Below are positions 52,259 to 61,572 of a stretch of 64,000 bases of DNA, piece by piece. This stretch comes from Vibrio jasicida CAIM 1864 = LMG 25398. Its GTDB lineage: Bacteria; Pseudomonadota; Gammaproteobacteria; Enterobacterales; Vibrionaceae. The notes below the pieces were generated by a model. That model saw nothing but the letters and a program-made list of their open reading frames with translations. It did not search any database and had not been told where the DNA came from. Where the stretch lies: assembly GCF_000400365.1 (NCBI RefSeq), contig NZ_BAOG01000030.1:20004-84003 (forward strand). The letters are read 5' to 3'. Position numbers and translations under genes: made by a program. Within the stretch, counting starts at the first letter, position 1, and each line of letters starts with the position of its first letter.

Positions 52259-53815
52259 TTGCAAATCGGTGTACCTAGAGAAATACTCGCGGGTGAATCG
52301 CGAGTAGCTGCATCACCTAAATCGGTTGAGCAGTTAATTAAGTTGGGGTTCGATGTCGCAATCGAATCACAAGCGGGGGTGCTAGCCAGTTTCGACAATG
52401 CGGCTTATGAAGCAGCAGGGGCGACAATTGTATCTAGCGACGAAGTATGGCAATCAGGCTTAATTCTTAAAGTGAATGCGCCTCATGTTGATGAAGAAAA
52501 TGGCATCGATGAGATCGCGTTGTTACAAGATGGCGCAACATTGGTTAGCTTTATCTGGCCAGCGCAAAACGCGGAGTTAATGGAACAGCTCTCAAGCAAG
52601 AACATCAACGTTCTCGCAATGGACTCCGTTCCTCGTATCTCACGTGCGCAAGCATTAGACGCACTCTCTTCTATGGCTAACATCGCCGGTTACCGAGCAG
52701 TGGTTGAAGCTGCTCATGAATTCGGTCGTTTCTTCACTGGCCAAATTACTGCCGCTGGTAAAGTACCACCGGCTAAAGTGTTAGTTGCAGGTGCAGGTGT
52801 CGCAGGACTAGCAGCAATCGGTGCGGCTGGTAGCCTTGGTGCAATCGTTCGTTCTTTCGACGTTCGTCCTGAAGTGAAAGAACAAGTCGAATCGATGGGC
52901 GCTGAGTTCCTGACGGTAGATTTCAAAGAAGACTCAGGCTCAGGTGACGGTTACGCTAAAGAAATGTCTGATGAGTTCAACAAGAAAGCGGCTGAGCTAT
53001 ACGCTGAGCAAGCCAAAGATGTTGATATCATCATCACTACGGCGCTAATTCCTGGCCGCCCAGCACCGACGTTGATCACCAAAGAAATGGTCGACAGCAT
53101 GAAAGCGGGCAGCGTGATCGTTGATCTGGCGGCTGCCAATGGCGGTAACTGTGAATATACAGAAAAAGACAAAGTCATCACGACAGCCAATGGCGTAAAA
53201 ATCGTTGGTTACACTGACATGGTAGGCCGTCTGCCAACGCAATCTTCTCAGCTCTACGCAACCAACCTTGTAAACCTTCTAAAACTGTTGTGCAAAGAGA
53301 AAGATGGCAACATCGATATCGACTTTGAAGACGTTGTGTTACGTGGTGTGACCGTCGTGAAAGAAGGCGAAATCACTTGGCCAGCACCACCGATTCAAGT
53401 TTCTGCTCAACCACAAGCAAAAACCCAAGAACCGGTCAAAAAAGAGCCGAAAGTTGAAGAGCCAACTTCACCAGTTAAGAAATTCGCACCACTGGTTATT
53501 GGTTTGGGTGCGTTTGGCTGGGTTGCATCAGTCGCTCCGGCTGCATTCCTATCACACTTCACCGTTTTCGTATTGGCGTGTGTGGTAGGTTACTACGTAG
53601 TTTGGAACGTGACTCACGCACTGCATACACCACTTATGTCGGTAACAAACGCGATTTCCGGCATCATCGTAGTGGGTGCGCTACTGCAAATTGGTCAAGG
53701 TAATGGTGTAGTTACCTTCCTATCATTCATTGCTGTTCTCATTGCAAGCATAAACATCTTTGGTGGCTTTACCGTGACCAAACGTATGCTTGAAATGTTC
53801 CGCAAAGACAAATAA
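52259..53815 (+). CDS. pntA: NAD(P)(+) transhydrogenase subunit alpha
   Basis: A 518-residue subunit of the proton-driven transhydrogenase that makes NADPH from NADH. The N-terminal domain I binds NAD(H): [33 protein letters not shown], and the Rossmann [18 protein letters not shown]. The last 110 residues have four membrane helices. The TTG at 52259 is chosen because AAGGAG lies 8 bases before it. A Pro/Lys/Glu-rich linker (about 388-415) joins both parts. pntB follows 12 bases after the stop. Confidence 0.96.
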   Translation: MQIGVPREILAGESRVAASPKSVEQLIKLGFDVAIESQAGVLASFDNAAYEAAGATIVSSDEVWQSGLILKVNAPHVDEENGIDEIALLQDGATLVSFIWPAQNAELMEQLSSKNINVLAMDSVPRISRAQALDALSSMANIAGYRAVVEAAHEFGRFFTGQITAAGKVPPAKVLVAGAGVAGLAAIGAAGSLGAIVRSFDVRPEVKEQVESMGAEFLTVDFKEDSGSGDGYAKEMSDEFNKKAAELYAEQAKDVDIIITTALIPGRPAPTLITKEMVDSMKAGSVIVDLAAANGGNCEYTEKDKVITTANGVKIVGYTDMVGRLPTQSSQLYATNLVNLLKLLCKEKDGNIDIDFEDVVLRGVTVVKEGEITWPAPPIQVSAQPQAKTQEPVKKEPKVEEPTSPVKKFAPLVIGLGAFGWVASVAPAAFLSHFTVFVLACVVGYYVVWNVTHALHTPLMSVTNAISGIIVVGALLQIGQGNGVVTFLSFIAVLIASINIFGGFTVTKRMLEMFRKDK

Positions 53816-53827
53816 TAGGAGTTACCA

Positions 53828-55222
53828 ATGTCTGCAGGATTAGTACAAGCGGCATACATTATTGCTGCGCTATTTTTCATCTTAAGTCTCGCGGGACTTT
53901 CTAAACAAGAATCAGCACGAAATGGTAACTACTACGGTATTGCTGGTATGGCAATTGCGCTTATTGCGACAATTTTCAGCCCAAGTGCCGAAGGCTTTGC
54001 ATGGGTCATCATCGCGATGGTGATCGGTGGTGGTATTGGTATCCACTACGCGAAGAAAGTAGAAATGACAGAAATGCCAGAATTGGTTGCGATTCTACAT
54101 AGCTTCGTGGGTATGGCCGCGGTACTTGTTGGTTACAACAGCTACCTAGAGCCACCAGCACCAGTATCAACAGATCTTGCTGGTATTCACGCAGAGCACG
54201 TTATCCACCTTGTAGAAGTATTCCTTGGTGTGTTCATCGGTGCGGTAACCTTTACTGGTTCTATCGTAGCGTTTGGTAAGCTTCGTGGGATCATTTCTTC
54301 TTCACCACTTAACCTACCTCACAAACACAAGATGAACCTCGCTGCGATCGTTGTTTCAACACTGCTTATGATTTACTTCGTAAAAGCAGACGGCAGCATG
54401 TTCGCACTGATCTTGATGACACTGATTGCTTTTGCATTCGGTTACCACTTAGTGGCATCAATAGGTGGTGCAGATATGCCGGTTGTTGTTTCAATGCTGA
54501 ACTCATACTCCGGTTGGGCGGCTGCGGCAGCAGGCTTCATGCTAGCAAACGATCTATTGATCGTGACTGGTGCGCTGGTTGGTTCTTCAGGTGCCATCCT
54601 TTCTTACATCATGTGTAAAGCAATGAACCGCTCGTTTGTAAGCGTAATTGCAGGCGGCTTCGGTCAAGAAGTAGTGATTTCAAGTGACGAAGAACAGGGG
54701 GAACATCGCGAAACATCAGCTGAAGAAGTTGCTGAAATGCTGAAAAACTCGAAGTCCGTAATCATCACCCCAGGATACGGGATGGCAGTGGCACAAGCTC
54801 AATACCCAGTACATGAGATCACAGACAAGCTACGAGCTCAAGGCATTGAAGTTCGCTTTGGTATTCACCCAGTAGCTGGCCGTCTACCTGGTCACATGAA
54901 CGTTCTATTGGCTGAAGCGAAAGTACCGTATGACATCGTACTAGAAATGGACGAAATCAACGACGACTTCCCAGCAACAGATACGGTTCTGGTCATCGGC
55001 GCAAACGACACAGTAAACCCAGCGGCACTAGAAGATCCAAACAGCCCGATTGCTGGTATGCCAGTATTAGAAGTTTGGAATGCGCAAAATGTCATCGTAT
55101 TCAAGCGTTCAATGAATACAGGTTACGCAGGCGTTCAAAACCCACTGTTCTTTAAAGAGAATACATCGATGTTGTTCGGTGATGCGAAAGAGAGCGTAGA
55201 AGCAATCTCTAAAGCACTGTAA
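53828..55222 (+). CDS. pntB: NAD(P)(+) transhydrogenase subunit beta
   Basis: A 464-residue subunit with nine helices and a C-terminal NADP(H)-binding domain III. Markers are [17 protein letters not shown] and [24 protein letters not shown] in the membrane part, and [21 protein letters not shown] and [27 protein letters not shown] in domain III. A ribosome-binding site AGGAGT is present. The gene is in one operon with pntA and ends at a strong terminator. Confidence 0.97.
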   Translation: MSAGLVQAAYIIAALFFILSLAGLSKQESARNGNYYGIAGMAIALIATIFSPSAEGFAWVIIAMVIGGGIGIHYAKKVEMTEMPELVAILHSFVGMAAVLVGYNSYLEPPAPVSTDLAGIHAEHVIHLVEVFLGVFIGAVTFTGSIVAFGKLRGIISSSPLNLPHKHKMNLAAIVVSTLLMIYFVKADGSMFALILMTLIAFAFGYHLVASIGGADMPVVVSMLNSYSGWAAAAAGFMLANDLLIVTGALVGSSGAILSYIMCKAMNRSFVSVIAGGFGQEVVISSDEEQGEHRETSAEEVAEMLKNSKSVIITPGYGMAVAQAQYPVHEITDKLRAQGIEVRFGIHPVAGRLPGHMNVLLAEAKVPYDIVLEMDEINDDFPATDTVLVIGANDTVNPAALEDPNSPIAGMPVLEVWNAQNVIVFKRSMNTGYAGVQNPLFFKENTSMLFGDAKESVEAISKAL

Positions 55223-55277
55223 GCGTAGGGGACATCAGCATCTGCTTCGAAAGGAAGTATTTGCTTTAAAACTCATC

Positions 55278-55304
55278 AAGGCCAGCATTCGCTGGCCTTT
55301 TTTT
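55278..55304 (+). terminator. Terminator of pntAB
   Basis: AAGGCCAGC, loop ATTC, GCTGGCC and seven T. Confidence 0.92.
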
Positions 55305-55409
55305 GTGGGCTTTCAATGTTATAGTACTGCAAATCCTTAAGCTGCCTAATGTCATTTGTTTTTAGATTGATGTATAGTTCTGGCTAATGTAACAAGTACC
55401 GGTAACAGT

Positions 55410-56864
55410 TTGATTAAACAGTTTTTGCTCCGTTCTGCCTTAATGCTGCCACTTTTCTCGGCAAGCGCATTTGCAGATTCATTACCAGAACGAATAGATA
55501 CGTTTACAGAGCTATTTAATTATGAAGTGGCTCTTAAATCGTATGATATACGCATACTGCAATCGAACTACCCAACCAAATTGCTTTCACCGGACTCAAT
55601 GTTGCCACAAACGGCCGATTATCCGCTAAAAGACATTCAACAGCTGTATCGCTTGGCGAACACATGTCGCGGAAAACTGCCGTTAAGTCCTTTAATTACG
55701 GAACCTTTGGTGTTTACTCGAGCCTTATGTAAAGGAACGCAACTCACACCACGTTGGTTTTCTCGTAGTGGGTTGATTCACCCAGGAGGCGGCACTTACG
55801 CAGCTCGTTACGCTGAGAAATATCCAGAACTGCGCCCTAAGCTTGCACAGTACATGCACATTAAAGAGCGCACTAACGATGATGGCGATGAACTGCTAGA
55901 AAGCTTGCAAAGCATGGATGATGATGCAATAAACGCACTCATCGCTGGTGCGAGCATGTTCATTGAAGGAAAGGAGCTTTGGCTACGCCGCGGTGATCAC
56001 TACTTCGTTTTCTCTAAAAATGTTTGGCAAGAAAACGTTGCGAATGCTGGTCTGTCTTACGGGCTCGCATCAGAAAGCCGAAGCTGCTTTGTGAAACGCG
56101 GTAACATTTGTTGGGATGTAGAAGATCACTCGCAAGTGTTGCGGATCAGCATGATCATTCTTGTGATTGCCAACATCTTATTGGTGATCGGCTGGGCAGT
56201 GTACCGCTGGAACAGCAAACGAGAAGAAATGCGCAGTCGCATGTTGGTACTGCAAATTCTTACTCACGAACTAAGAACGCCGATTGCGTCTTTGTCTTTA
56301 ACCGTTGAAGGTTTCCGTCGTGAGTTCGAACATCTTCCAGAAACCGTTTACGACGAATTTCGTCGATTATGCGAAGATACGCGCCGATTACGCCAGTTAG
56401 CAGAGGCAAGTAAAGATTATTTGCAATCTGATAACCAAATGCTTGCAACAGACTGGGTTCCTTCTGTTGCAGAATGGCTAGAATATAAGATTGAAGAAGA
56501 ATTTGATAACGCTGTACTTTTCAAAATAAACGAAGATGTAGCTGCTAAAGTTAACGTGTATTGGCTCGGAACCTGTATCGATAACTTGCTACGAAACGCA
56601 TTGAAGTACGGTAAAGCACCGGTCGAACTATGTGTAGAAACCAGTGCGGATAAAATCATTATCCAAGTCATAGATGCCGGCAGTTTAACTGCAAAAGATT
56701 GGGCAAACCTAAGAAAGCCGTTCGTAAGTAAGAGCGGACTAGGGCTTGGATTAACAATAGTTGAATCAATGGTAGGCCGCATGGGCGGAAAAATGTCCCT
56801 AATGGGACCACCTACAACCTTTATATTGGAGATACCTTGTGAAACAGACACTGCTTCTCGTTGA
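55410..56864 (+). CDS. vxrA: Sensor histidine kinase VxrA (WigK)
   Basis: A 484-residue membrane kinase. A signal-like segment (LLRSALMLPLFSASAFA) precedes a periplasmic sensor of about 225 residues with several Cys, then a membrane helix MIILVIANILLVIGWAVY. The phospho-acceptor His286 lies in LTHELRTPIASL; the ATPase domain has NLLRNALKYG and SGLGLGLTIVESM. In V. cholerae VxrAB/WigKR governs cell-wall synthesis and type VI secretion (established). The start is TTG at 55410 (GGTAACAG upstream). The end overlaps vxrB by 26 bases. Confidence 0.9.
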   Translation: MIKQFLLRSALMLPLFSASAFADSLPERIDTFTELFNYEVALKSYDIRILQSNYPTKLLSPDSMLPQTADYPLKDIQQLYRLANTCRGKLPLSPLITEPLVFTRALCKGTQLTPRWFSRSGLIHPGGGTYAARYAEKYPELRPKLAQYMHIKERTNDDGDELLESLQSMDDDAINALIAGASMFIEGKELWLRRGDHYFVFSKNVWQENVANAGLSYGLASESRSCFVKRGNICWDVEDHSQVLRISMIILVIANILLVIGWAVYRWNSKREEMRSRMLVLQILTHELRTPIASLSLTVEGFRREFEHLPETVYDEFRRLCEDTRRLRQLAEASKDYLQSDNQMLATDWVPSVAEWLEYKIEEEFDNAVLFKINEDVAAKVNVYWLGTCIDNLLRNALKYGKAPVELCVETSADKIIIQVIDAGSLTAKDWANLRKPFVSKSGLGLGLTIVESMVGRMGGKMSLMGPPTTFILEIPCETDTASR

Positions 56865-57501
56865 GGACGATAAAAACTTGGCTGACGGCCTGTTAGTAAG
56901 CCTGGAACAAGCAGGATATGAGTGTTTACATGTGGAGCGTATTTCAGACGTTGAGCCACAATGGAAAAAGGCTGACTTAGTCATTCTGGACCGCCAACTA
57001 CCAGACGGCGACTCAGTACAATCTCTTCCTGAATGGAAAAAAATTAAAGATATCCCTGTAATCCTTCTTACTGCACTGGTTACTGTAAAAGATAAAGTTG
57101 CGGGTTTAGATTCTGGTGCGAACGATTACTTAACAAAACCATTTGCAGAAGCGGAACTGTTTGCGCGTATCCGAGCACAACTTCGCGCACCAGATTCAGC
57201 GGAACAGGGTAATGCAGACAAAGTGATGACCAAAGACCTTGAGATCGACCGCGCAACTCGCGAAGTCGTATTCCAAGGTGAAATGATCACACTGACTCGT
57301 ACCGAGTTCGATCTACTGCTGTTCTTGGCATCTAACTTAGGTCGCGTATTTACACGTGATGAATTATTAGATCACGTTTGGGGTTACAACCATTTCCCAA
57401 CAACGCGTACTGTAGATACTCACGTACTTCAGTTACGTCAAAAGCTACCGGGTCTAGAAATCGAAACGCTACGTGGCGTTGGTTACAAGATGAAAGCGTA
57501 A
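56839..57501 (+). CDS. vxrB: Response regulator VxrB (WigR)
   Basis: A 220-residue OmpR/PhoB-type regulator. The receiver has LLVEDD, phospho-acceptor Asp51 in LVILDRQLP, Thr in LLTALVT and Lys in YLTKPFAEA. The winged helix is TLTRTEFDLLLFLASNLGRVFTRDELLDHVWGY. The gene starts with GTG inside the end of vxrA and is coupled to it. In V. cholerae the regulator controls cell-wall, motility and biofilm genes. Confidence 0.93.
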   Translation: MKQTLLLVEDDKNLADGLLVSLEQAGYECLHVERISDVEPQWKKADLVILDRQLPDGDSVQSLPEWKKIKDIPVILLTALVTVKDKVAGLDSGANDYLTKPFAEAELFARIRAQLRAPDSAEQGNADKVMTKDLEIDRATREVVFQGEMITLTRTEFDLLLFLASNLGRVFTRDELLDHVWGYNHFPTTRTVDTHVLQLRQKLPGLEIETLRGVGYKMKA

Positions 57502-57510
57502 CGGCAAAGA

Positions 57511-58392
57511 ATGAAAACACTACTTCCTGTAGTTCTCTCATTGCTATTAGTGAAACCAGTCCAAGCTACGGACTGGTTTCAAACTAATACACCACTGACA
57601 CAAGCTCACCAGCATCTGCTCGAAGATGACCTTGGCGGCATGTTCAATTCCCTTGTCGAACTATGGCAAAGTGAACCAAACAAAGAACTCACACCGCACC
57701 TCAATGATTTATTAGCACAATCACTTTCTAGAGACTGCGGCAAATCATTAACAGGTGTCACGCTTCCTGATTGGATAAGCGGTATTAACGTTATTCGACA
57801 AACCATCCAAAGCCCAGGCAGAGATACTTATCGACTCGTCGTTAAACTGCGTGCAACAACGGATATTGAAGACATCTCTTTCCGCCGTTGGGTCGACAGT
57901 ACGATCTCTGCAGACAGCTCATTCAATTTTGAAGAGCAACCGGAAGGCGCAGAACTGGCAAATGAACGCAGCTTTTTAAAACGCTACAATCTAACCGGCA
58001 AGTTGGATGCGGGCTTATATCACTTATCAGTGACGACAAAAGACAAACGTACTTACCGTACATGGGTGATTTTAGGCGATTCAAACTCGACACAATATGT
58101 TCGTTGGACTTCAAAAGAGAACTGGAAGGTAGAGAAGAGCGCGCTACGGAACCCACATTGTCCGCTACCACAGCTAGAAGTCGGCCTTTATGATTATGTC
58201 GAAGGTCAATATGACCAAGTATGGAAAAAGACATATGAATCTAATTACCCAAATTCTCTCGAATTAGATGGAATCCCTAATGACCGATATGTGTTAGCTG
58301 TAAGCATTAACAGTCGGCGTTGGCAAGGTGACATTATTGTTGAGCAGGCTCAAACTATTAGCCGAACTTATGATGTTTCTCTCGAAGAATAG
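57511..58392 (+). CDS. vxrC: VxrC-like periplasmic protein
   Basis: A 293-residue protein with a signal peptide (LLPVVLSLLLVKPVQA). The first part is helical (about 20-75) with one Cys; the rest is beta-rich, with repeated YR, TYRTWVILGDSN and VAVSINSRRWQ segments. I recognise no enzyme family. The call rests on position: third gene of vxrABCDE, 9 bases after vxrB. In V. cholerae VxrC is a hypothetical periplasmic protein of the same operon (established as gene order only). Confidence 0.82.
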   Translation: MKTLLPVVLSLLLVKPVQATDWFQTNTPLTQAHQHLLEDDLGGMFNSLVELWQSEPNKELTPHLNDLLAQSLSRDCGKSLTGVTLPDWISGINVIRQTIQSPGRDTYRLVVKLRATTDIEDISFRRWVDSTISADSSFNFEEQPEGAELANERSFLKRYNLTGKLDAGLYHLSVTTKDKRTYRTWVILGDSNSTQYVRWTSKENWKVEKSALRNPHCPLPQLEVGLYDYVEGQYDQVWKKTYESNYPNSLELDGIPNDRYVLAVSINSRRWQGDIIVEQAQTISRTYDVSLEE

Positions 58393-58402
58393 CTAAAGAA
58401 AT

Positions 58403-58449
58403 TACACTTGTGCCGATATAAGTTCAGGACGAACGAAATCACAAGTGTA
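58403..58449 (+). other. Long-loop hairpin just before vxrD
   Basis: TACACTTGTG and CACAAGTGTA, a perfect 10-bp inverted repeat with a 27-base spacer. It ends 2 bases before the vxrD ATG, over the ribosome-binding region, so its folding should limit vxrD translation. The spacer contains AGGAC and GAAC purine runs. Confidence 0.7.
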
Positions 58450-58451
58450 GT

Positions 58452-59573
58452 ATGAAGACACAATTCAAAATTTTAACCACGACCATCACAGCAGCGTTAT
58501 GCTCTAGCGCTGCTTTTGCTGGCACTTACGCAATCGAAGCTCGTAGTGACGCAATGGGTGGAGTAGGAACCGTATCAGCCTCTTACCTAACTGCACCATT
58601 CTTTAACCCGGCATTGACGGCAATCTACCGTCGTAATGATGATGCAGGTATGATCGTGCCAAGTTTTGGCGTTAACTATAACGATCAAGACGGTTTAATC
58701 GACGAAATCGAACGCATAGGTAAGCTGACCGATCCAACAGAAATCGTAAACTCCTTAGACGCGATTAACGGACAAAAGATGGATTTTGACCTTGGTGGTG
58801 TCGTCGCCGTTGGTATTCCGAATAAATTCTTATCTGCAACAGCTTACGGAAAACTATATACCGAATCTTTCGTTGAACCGACTATCGACACGGCAAGTGG
58901 TGACCCGTTAAATGATAGCTACGTGCGCGGCGTCTCTATTGGTGTGGCAGAAGCGGGGATCTCCCTCGCTAAATACACCAACTTCATGAATCAGCATTTG
59001 TCGTTTGGTATTACACCAAAACTACAGCGCATCTACACTTACTCTTACGCAACAAGCTTTGCTGCGTTCGATACCAAAGATTTGCGTGAAAATGAAACCG
59101 CAGAAACCATGTTTAACCTTGATGCGGGTGCATTGTGGTTCTTTGGTCCTTACCGTTTAGGTATTTCAGCGAAAAACTTAATCGGTCGCGACGTGAAAAC
59201 AAAATCTTTCACCTACAACGGCGATACCATTCAATCCTACGAATACAGCATGCGACCAGTCTACACAGTAGGTGCCGGATATGTCGCAGATTACTTCAGC
59301 TTCAGCGTTGACTACGATTTGAATGAAGAGAAGAAGTTCTCTACCTTTGATGACAACACGCAAATGGTTCGAGCCGGCTTTGAAATTGACGTACTTCGTC
59401 AGCTAGCACTGCGTGGGGGATACATGAAAAACCTTGCACGTTCAGATGACGAGGGAACGATCACGGCGGGTATTGGTTTGTCACCTTTGAACTTAATCGA
59501 ACTTGATATTGCAGCGCAATATACCAATGAAAACGCAATGGGTGCTTCGATTAATTTCCTTGCGACCTACTAA
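58452..59573 (+). CDS. vxrD: VxrD, outer-membrane TraF-like protein
   Basis: A 373-residue protein with a signal peptide (TTITAALCSSAAFA). It has the pattern of an outer-membrane barrel (long alternating strands, GIGLSPLNLIELDIAAQY near the end), and is of the conjugal-transfer TraF-like family PF13729, as in V. cholerae VxrD. Markers are RSDAMGGVGTVSASYLTAPFFNPA and a terminal INFLATY. It is in the vxr operon after an unusual hairpin, and is followed by a terminator-like hairpin before vxrE. Confidence 0.85.
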   Translation: MKTQFKILTTTITAALCSSAAFAGTYAIEARSDAMGGVGTVSASYLTAPFFNPALTAIYRRNDDAGMIVPSFGVNYNDQDGLIDEIERIGKLTDPTEIVNSLDAINGQKMDFDLGGVVAVGIPNKFLSATAYGKLYTESFVEPTIDTASGDPLNDSYVRGVSIGVAEAGISLAKYTNFMNQHLSFGITPKLQRIYTYSYATSFAAFDTKDLRENETAETMFNLDAGALWFFGPYRLGISAKNLIGRDVKTKSFTYNGDTIQSYEYSMRPVYTVGAGYVADYFSFSVDYDLNEEKKFSTFDDNTQMVRAGFEIDVLRQLALRGGYMKNLARSDDEGTITAGIGLSPLNLIELDIAAQYTNENAMGASINFLATY

Positions 59574-59589
59574 GCGAGCCGTTATAGTC

Positions 59590-59615
59590 AGCTCCTCATA
59601 TTGAGGAGCTTTTTT
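59590..59615 (+). terminator. Hairpin that overlaps the vxrE ribosome-binding site
   Basis: GCTCCTCA, loop TAT, TGAGGAGC, then six T ending at the vxrE ATG. It is a terminator for vxrD, and its 3' arm contains GAGGAG, the vxrE ribosome-binding site. Confidence 0.85.
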
Positions 59616-59771
59616 ATGTTTGACGATTTACCACCTCTGTCTCATCAAGAACAGCAACAAGCTGTAGAACGTATTCAAGAATTAATGCAGAAGGGTACCA
59701 GTACCGCAGAAGCGATTAAGATCGTAGCCCAGCAAATTCGATCAGAATACGCCGCGAAGAAACAAGACTAA
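59616..59771 (+). CDS. vxrE: VxrE, YoaH/UPF0181 family small protein
   Basis: A 51-residue soluble protein [20 protein letters not shown]... with the UPF0181 core [18 protein letters not shown] and [10 protein letters not shown]. The V. cholerae homologue is VCA0569, last gene of the vxr operon (from memory). E. coli YoaH is of the same family; function unknown. The gene is too short for ordinary gene finders. Its ribosome-binding site is buried in the hairpin just upstream. Confidence 0.88.
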   Translation: MFDDLPPLSHQEQQQAVERIQELMQKGTSTAEAIKIVAQQIRSEYAAKKQD

Positions 59772-59780
59772 GAAATTACA

Positions 59781-59809
59781 AAGAGCAGGGCACAGACCCT
59801 GCTTTTTTT
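59781..59809 (+). terminator. Terminator of the vxr operon
   Basis: AGCAGGG, loop CACAGA, CCCTGCT, six to seven T. Confidence 0.92.
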
Positions 59810-59934
59810 ACGCCCCTCACATATATCGCTAAATCAAACAGCTCCCCATCTTTTCACCACACTACCTTAAACAAATTCAACGTTACCACGTAACCAAGCA
59901 GTACAAAAGTGGAGTAGAAACACCTGCCATAATA

Positions 59935-59956
59935 AGTTAGTAAAATTTTACTAACT
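59935..59956. repeat. 22-bp perfect palindrome
   Basis: Half-site AGTTAGTAAAA followed by its exact complement. No T-run follows, so an operator or recombination site is more likely than a terminator. Confidence 0.7.
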
Positions 59957-60617
59957 ACCATTAACTGTCACTTTTAAAATGCAGGCAAAAACACTGCGCA
60001 AGCACAGCAAATTAAACATAACCCTTTAAATACAAGTGCTTAACTCAGGATAATCATTCAAGCAATAAAACACCCCCACCTCGTTCTGTAATTTAATTAC
60101 AGTGGCGAATTCAATGGCCATATCCAATAGTGAAATATTCTGCAAAAACATAAAAGAGACGGCGTCACTTTGATTGGCAGAAAATTTAGACTTATAAAAT
60201 GGTACTTATGAAAACAGTGAGTACTTGCGGACTAAAACCGAACCAAATCTGAAACCGTACTTAAAACAGAAAAAGAGAATGAGTAAACGGTGTTTTTCAA
60301 CGTGAGATTTAGATGGAATGAGCGCAACTTTTTTCAAAAAATGATCACTGGCCTACATTGGAGATATAAACGCAATTTTACTTACGTATTACACTGTAAC
60401 GTTGTAGGATTGAAAGTGAGATGCTGAATGGGGTGAACTATTGATGAGTAAAGTTTGCAGTTAATTCTTAAGCCTTTTGCTGCATGGTAGATACTTAGTT
60501 CGTTAGTGTTGAGGGCCAGATAAAAGCGGCAGGAGAGACGAGTTATGTATAGTGTGTCTAAACAATATGTAAGTAGAATCTAATAAGCGCTTAAACCTTT
60601 CGATCTAGTTCAGACCT

Positions 60618-60772
60618 GCACTAATGATGATTTACACAACGTGCGCTGAACCGATACCTTAGGCACGTCTATTGACCTAGACGGCTTCGAAAATGTTACT
60701 ACACACGTTTCCATGATCAGTGAGAAGCCAACTAAAAAGCCGAACCCTTGGCGATGGGGTTCGGCTTTTTTA
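60618..60772 (+). repeat. Structured element, copy A
   Basis: Homologous to copy B at 61848-61998 (roughly two thirds of bases alike by eye). It opens CACTAATGATGATTTACACA, has an inner hairpin CGTCTA-TTGACC-TAGACG (60665-60682) and ends in a terminator: GCCGAACCC, loop, GGGTTCGGC, six T (60739-60771). It may be a small RNA or a leader; its end is 80 bases before the next start codon. An additional stem ACGTGC...GCACGT occurs in this copy only. Confidence 0.7.
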
Positions 60773-60852
60773 ACTCTATGGTATCGAGAACCGAGTAAAA
60801 CTAGTTACTACGGGCGCAGACAAAACCAGTAACCCAAAAAAGGAAAGTGACA

Positions 60853-61572
60853 GTGAAGTTTCCCGAAATCGATTATCAATTCTGGTACACGACCTGGTAT
60901 GAGACCGTAGGAAAAAAGACAACTTATTCCAACGTTAACTCTAGAAAATACATGCATTTCAATGGTGACTTAAATGCCTGTATGGACGAAATTTTTTCCA
61001 TGATCAGTAAAAAGCAATTCGACAAATCAACGATACTTAGAATCGTTGATCTCATTTATTGCTGGGGTGGTCCATCTGGAAGGTTGTTTTATGTACCAAT
61101 GAAAGGGAAAGATGCCCCGCGACAAGTGCTAGAAGATGATGTAAGAGCATTTGAACAGTACATGCTTGGGGTCCAACTCGCAGTCGATGGCAATATCAAG
61201 TGCATAGATGAGTTCTGTAAGCTCGACGGAATTGGCAAATCGTTCGCAACTAAGCATGCTTATTTTTGGAGCCACGACAGTGCGTTCCCTTTAATGATCG
61301 TAGATTCCAAGATTTCCGGTGCCCTTGGATTTACAACAACGCAGCAACTCGAAAAAGCATACACCAATGAGCAGTTAGTGACCGCATTTAGAAAGAAGGC
61401 AATGGAAGAGTTCGGAGAGAATACTCCTTCAATGGTAGAACGTGCTCTATTCGCGTTCCATAACAACTATTTCTTGAATGACAATTCGAACTGGAAAAAC
61501 AAAACTACGCATCGTGATAGTCATGTCGCCACAGGATTGGCAAAAACATTGTTTGAAACTGAAAACAGTTAA
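60853..61572 (+). CDS. OGG-fold helix-hairpin-helix DNA-glycosylase-like protein
   Basis: A 239-residue soluble protein, accessory. Residues 120-155 show a helix-hairpin-helix: FCKLDGIGKSFATKHAYFW, then PLMIVDSKISGALGF; Asp151 takes the place of the catalytic Asp of HhH-GPD glycosylases. WGGPSGRLFYVPMK (71-84) is the second strong segment. I relate it to the '8-oxoguanine DNA glycosylase OGG fold' family (from memory, not searched). There is no clear catalytic Lys next to the hairpin as in hOGG1. The GTG at 60853 has AAGGA 8 bases upstream; the GTG at 60847 is too close to it. It is alone between the two repeat copies. Confidence 0.75.
   Translation: MKFPEIDYQFWYTTWYETVGKKTTYSNVNSRKYMHFNGDLNACMDEIFSMISKKQFDKSTILRIVDLIYCWGGPSGRLFYVPMKGKDAPRQVLEDDVRAFEQYMLGVQLAVDGNIKCIDEFCKLDGIGKSFATKHAYFWSHDSAFPLMIVDSKISGALGFTTTQQLEKAYTNEQLVTAFRKKAMEEFGENTPSMVERALFAFHNNYFLNDNSNWKNKTTHRDSHVATGLAKTLFETENS

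Larger units (their letters stand above)
59812..60846. other. Gene-free accessory stretch
   Basis: About 1.0 kb, A+T-rich, without a supportable gene on either strand. It contains a 22-bp perfect palindrome (59935-59956), a 7-bp inverted repeat CTGTAAT-TTA-ATTACAG (60087-60103) and repeat copy A with its terminator hairpin (60618-60772). Such a region beside an operon end and before cassette-like genes looks like an insertion hotspot. Confidence 0.55.
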
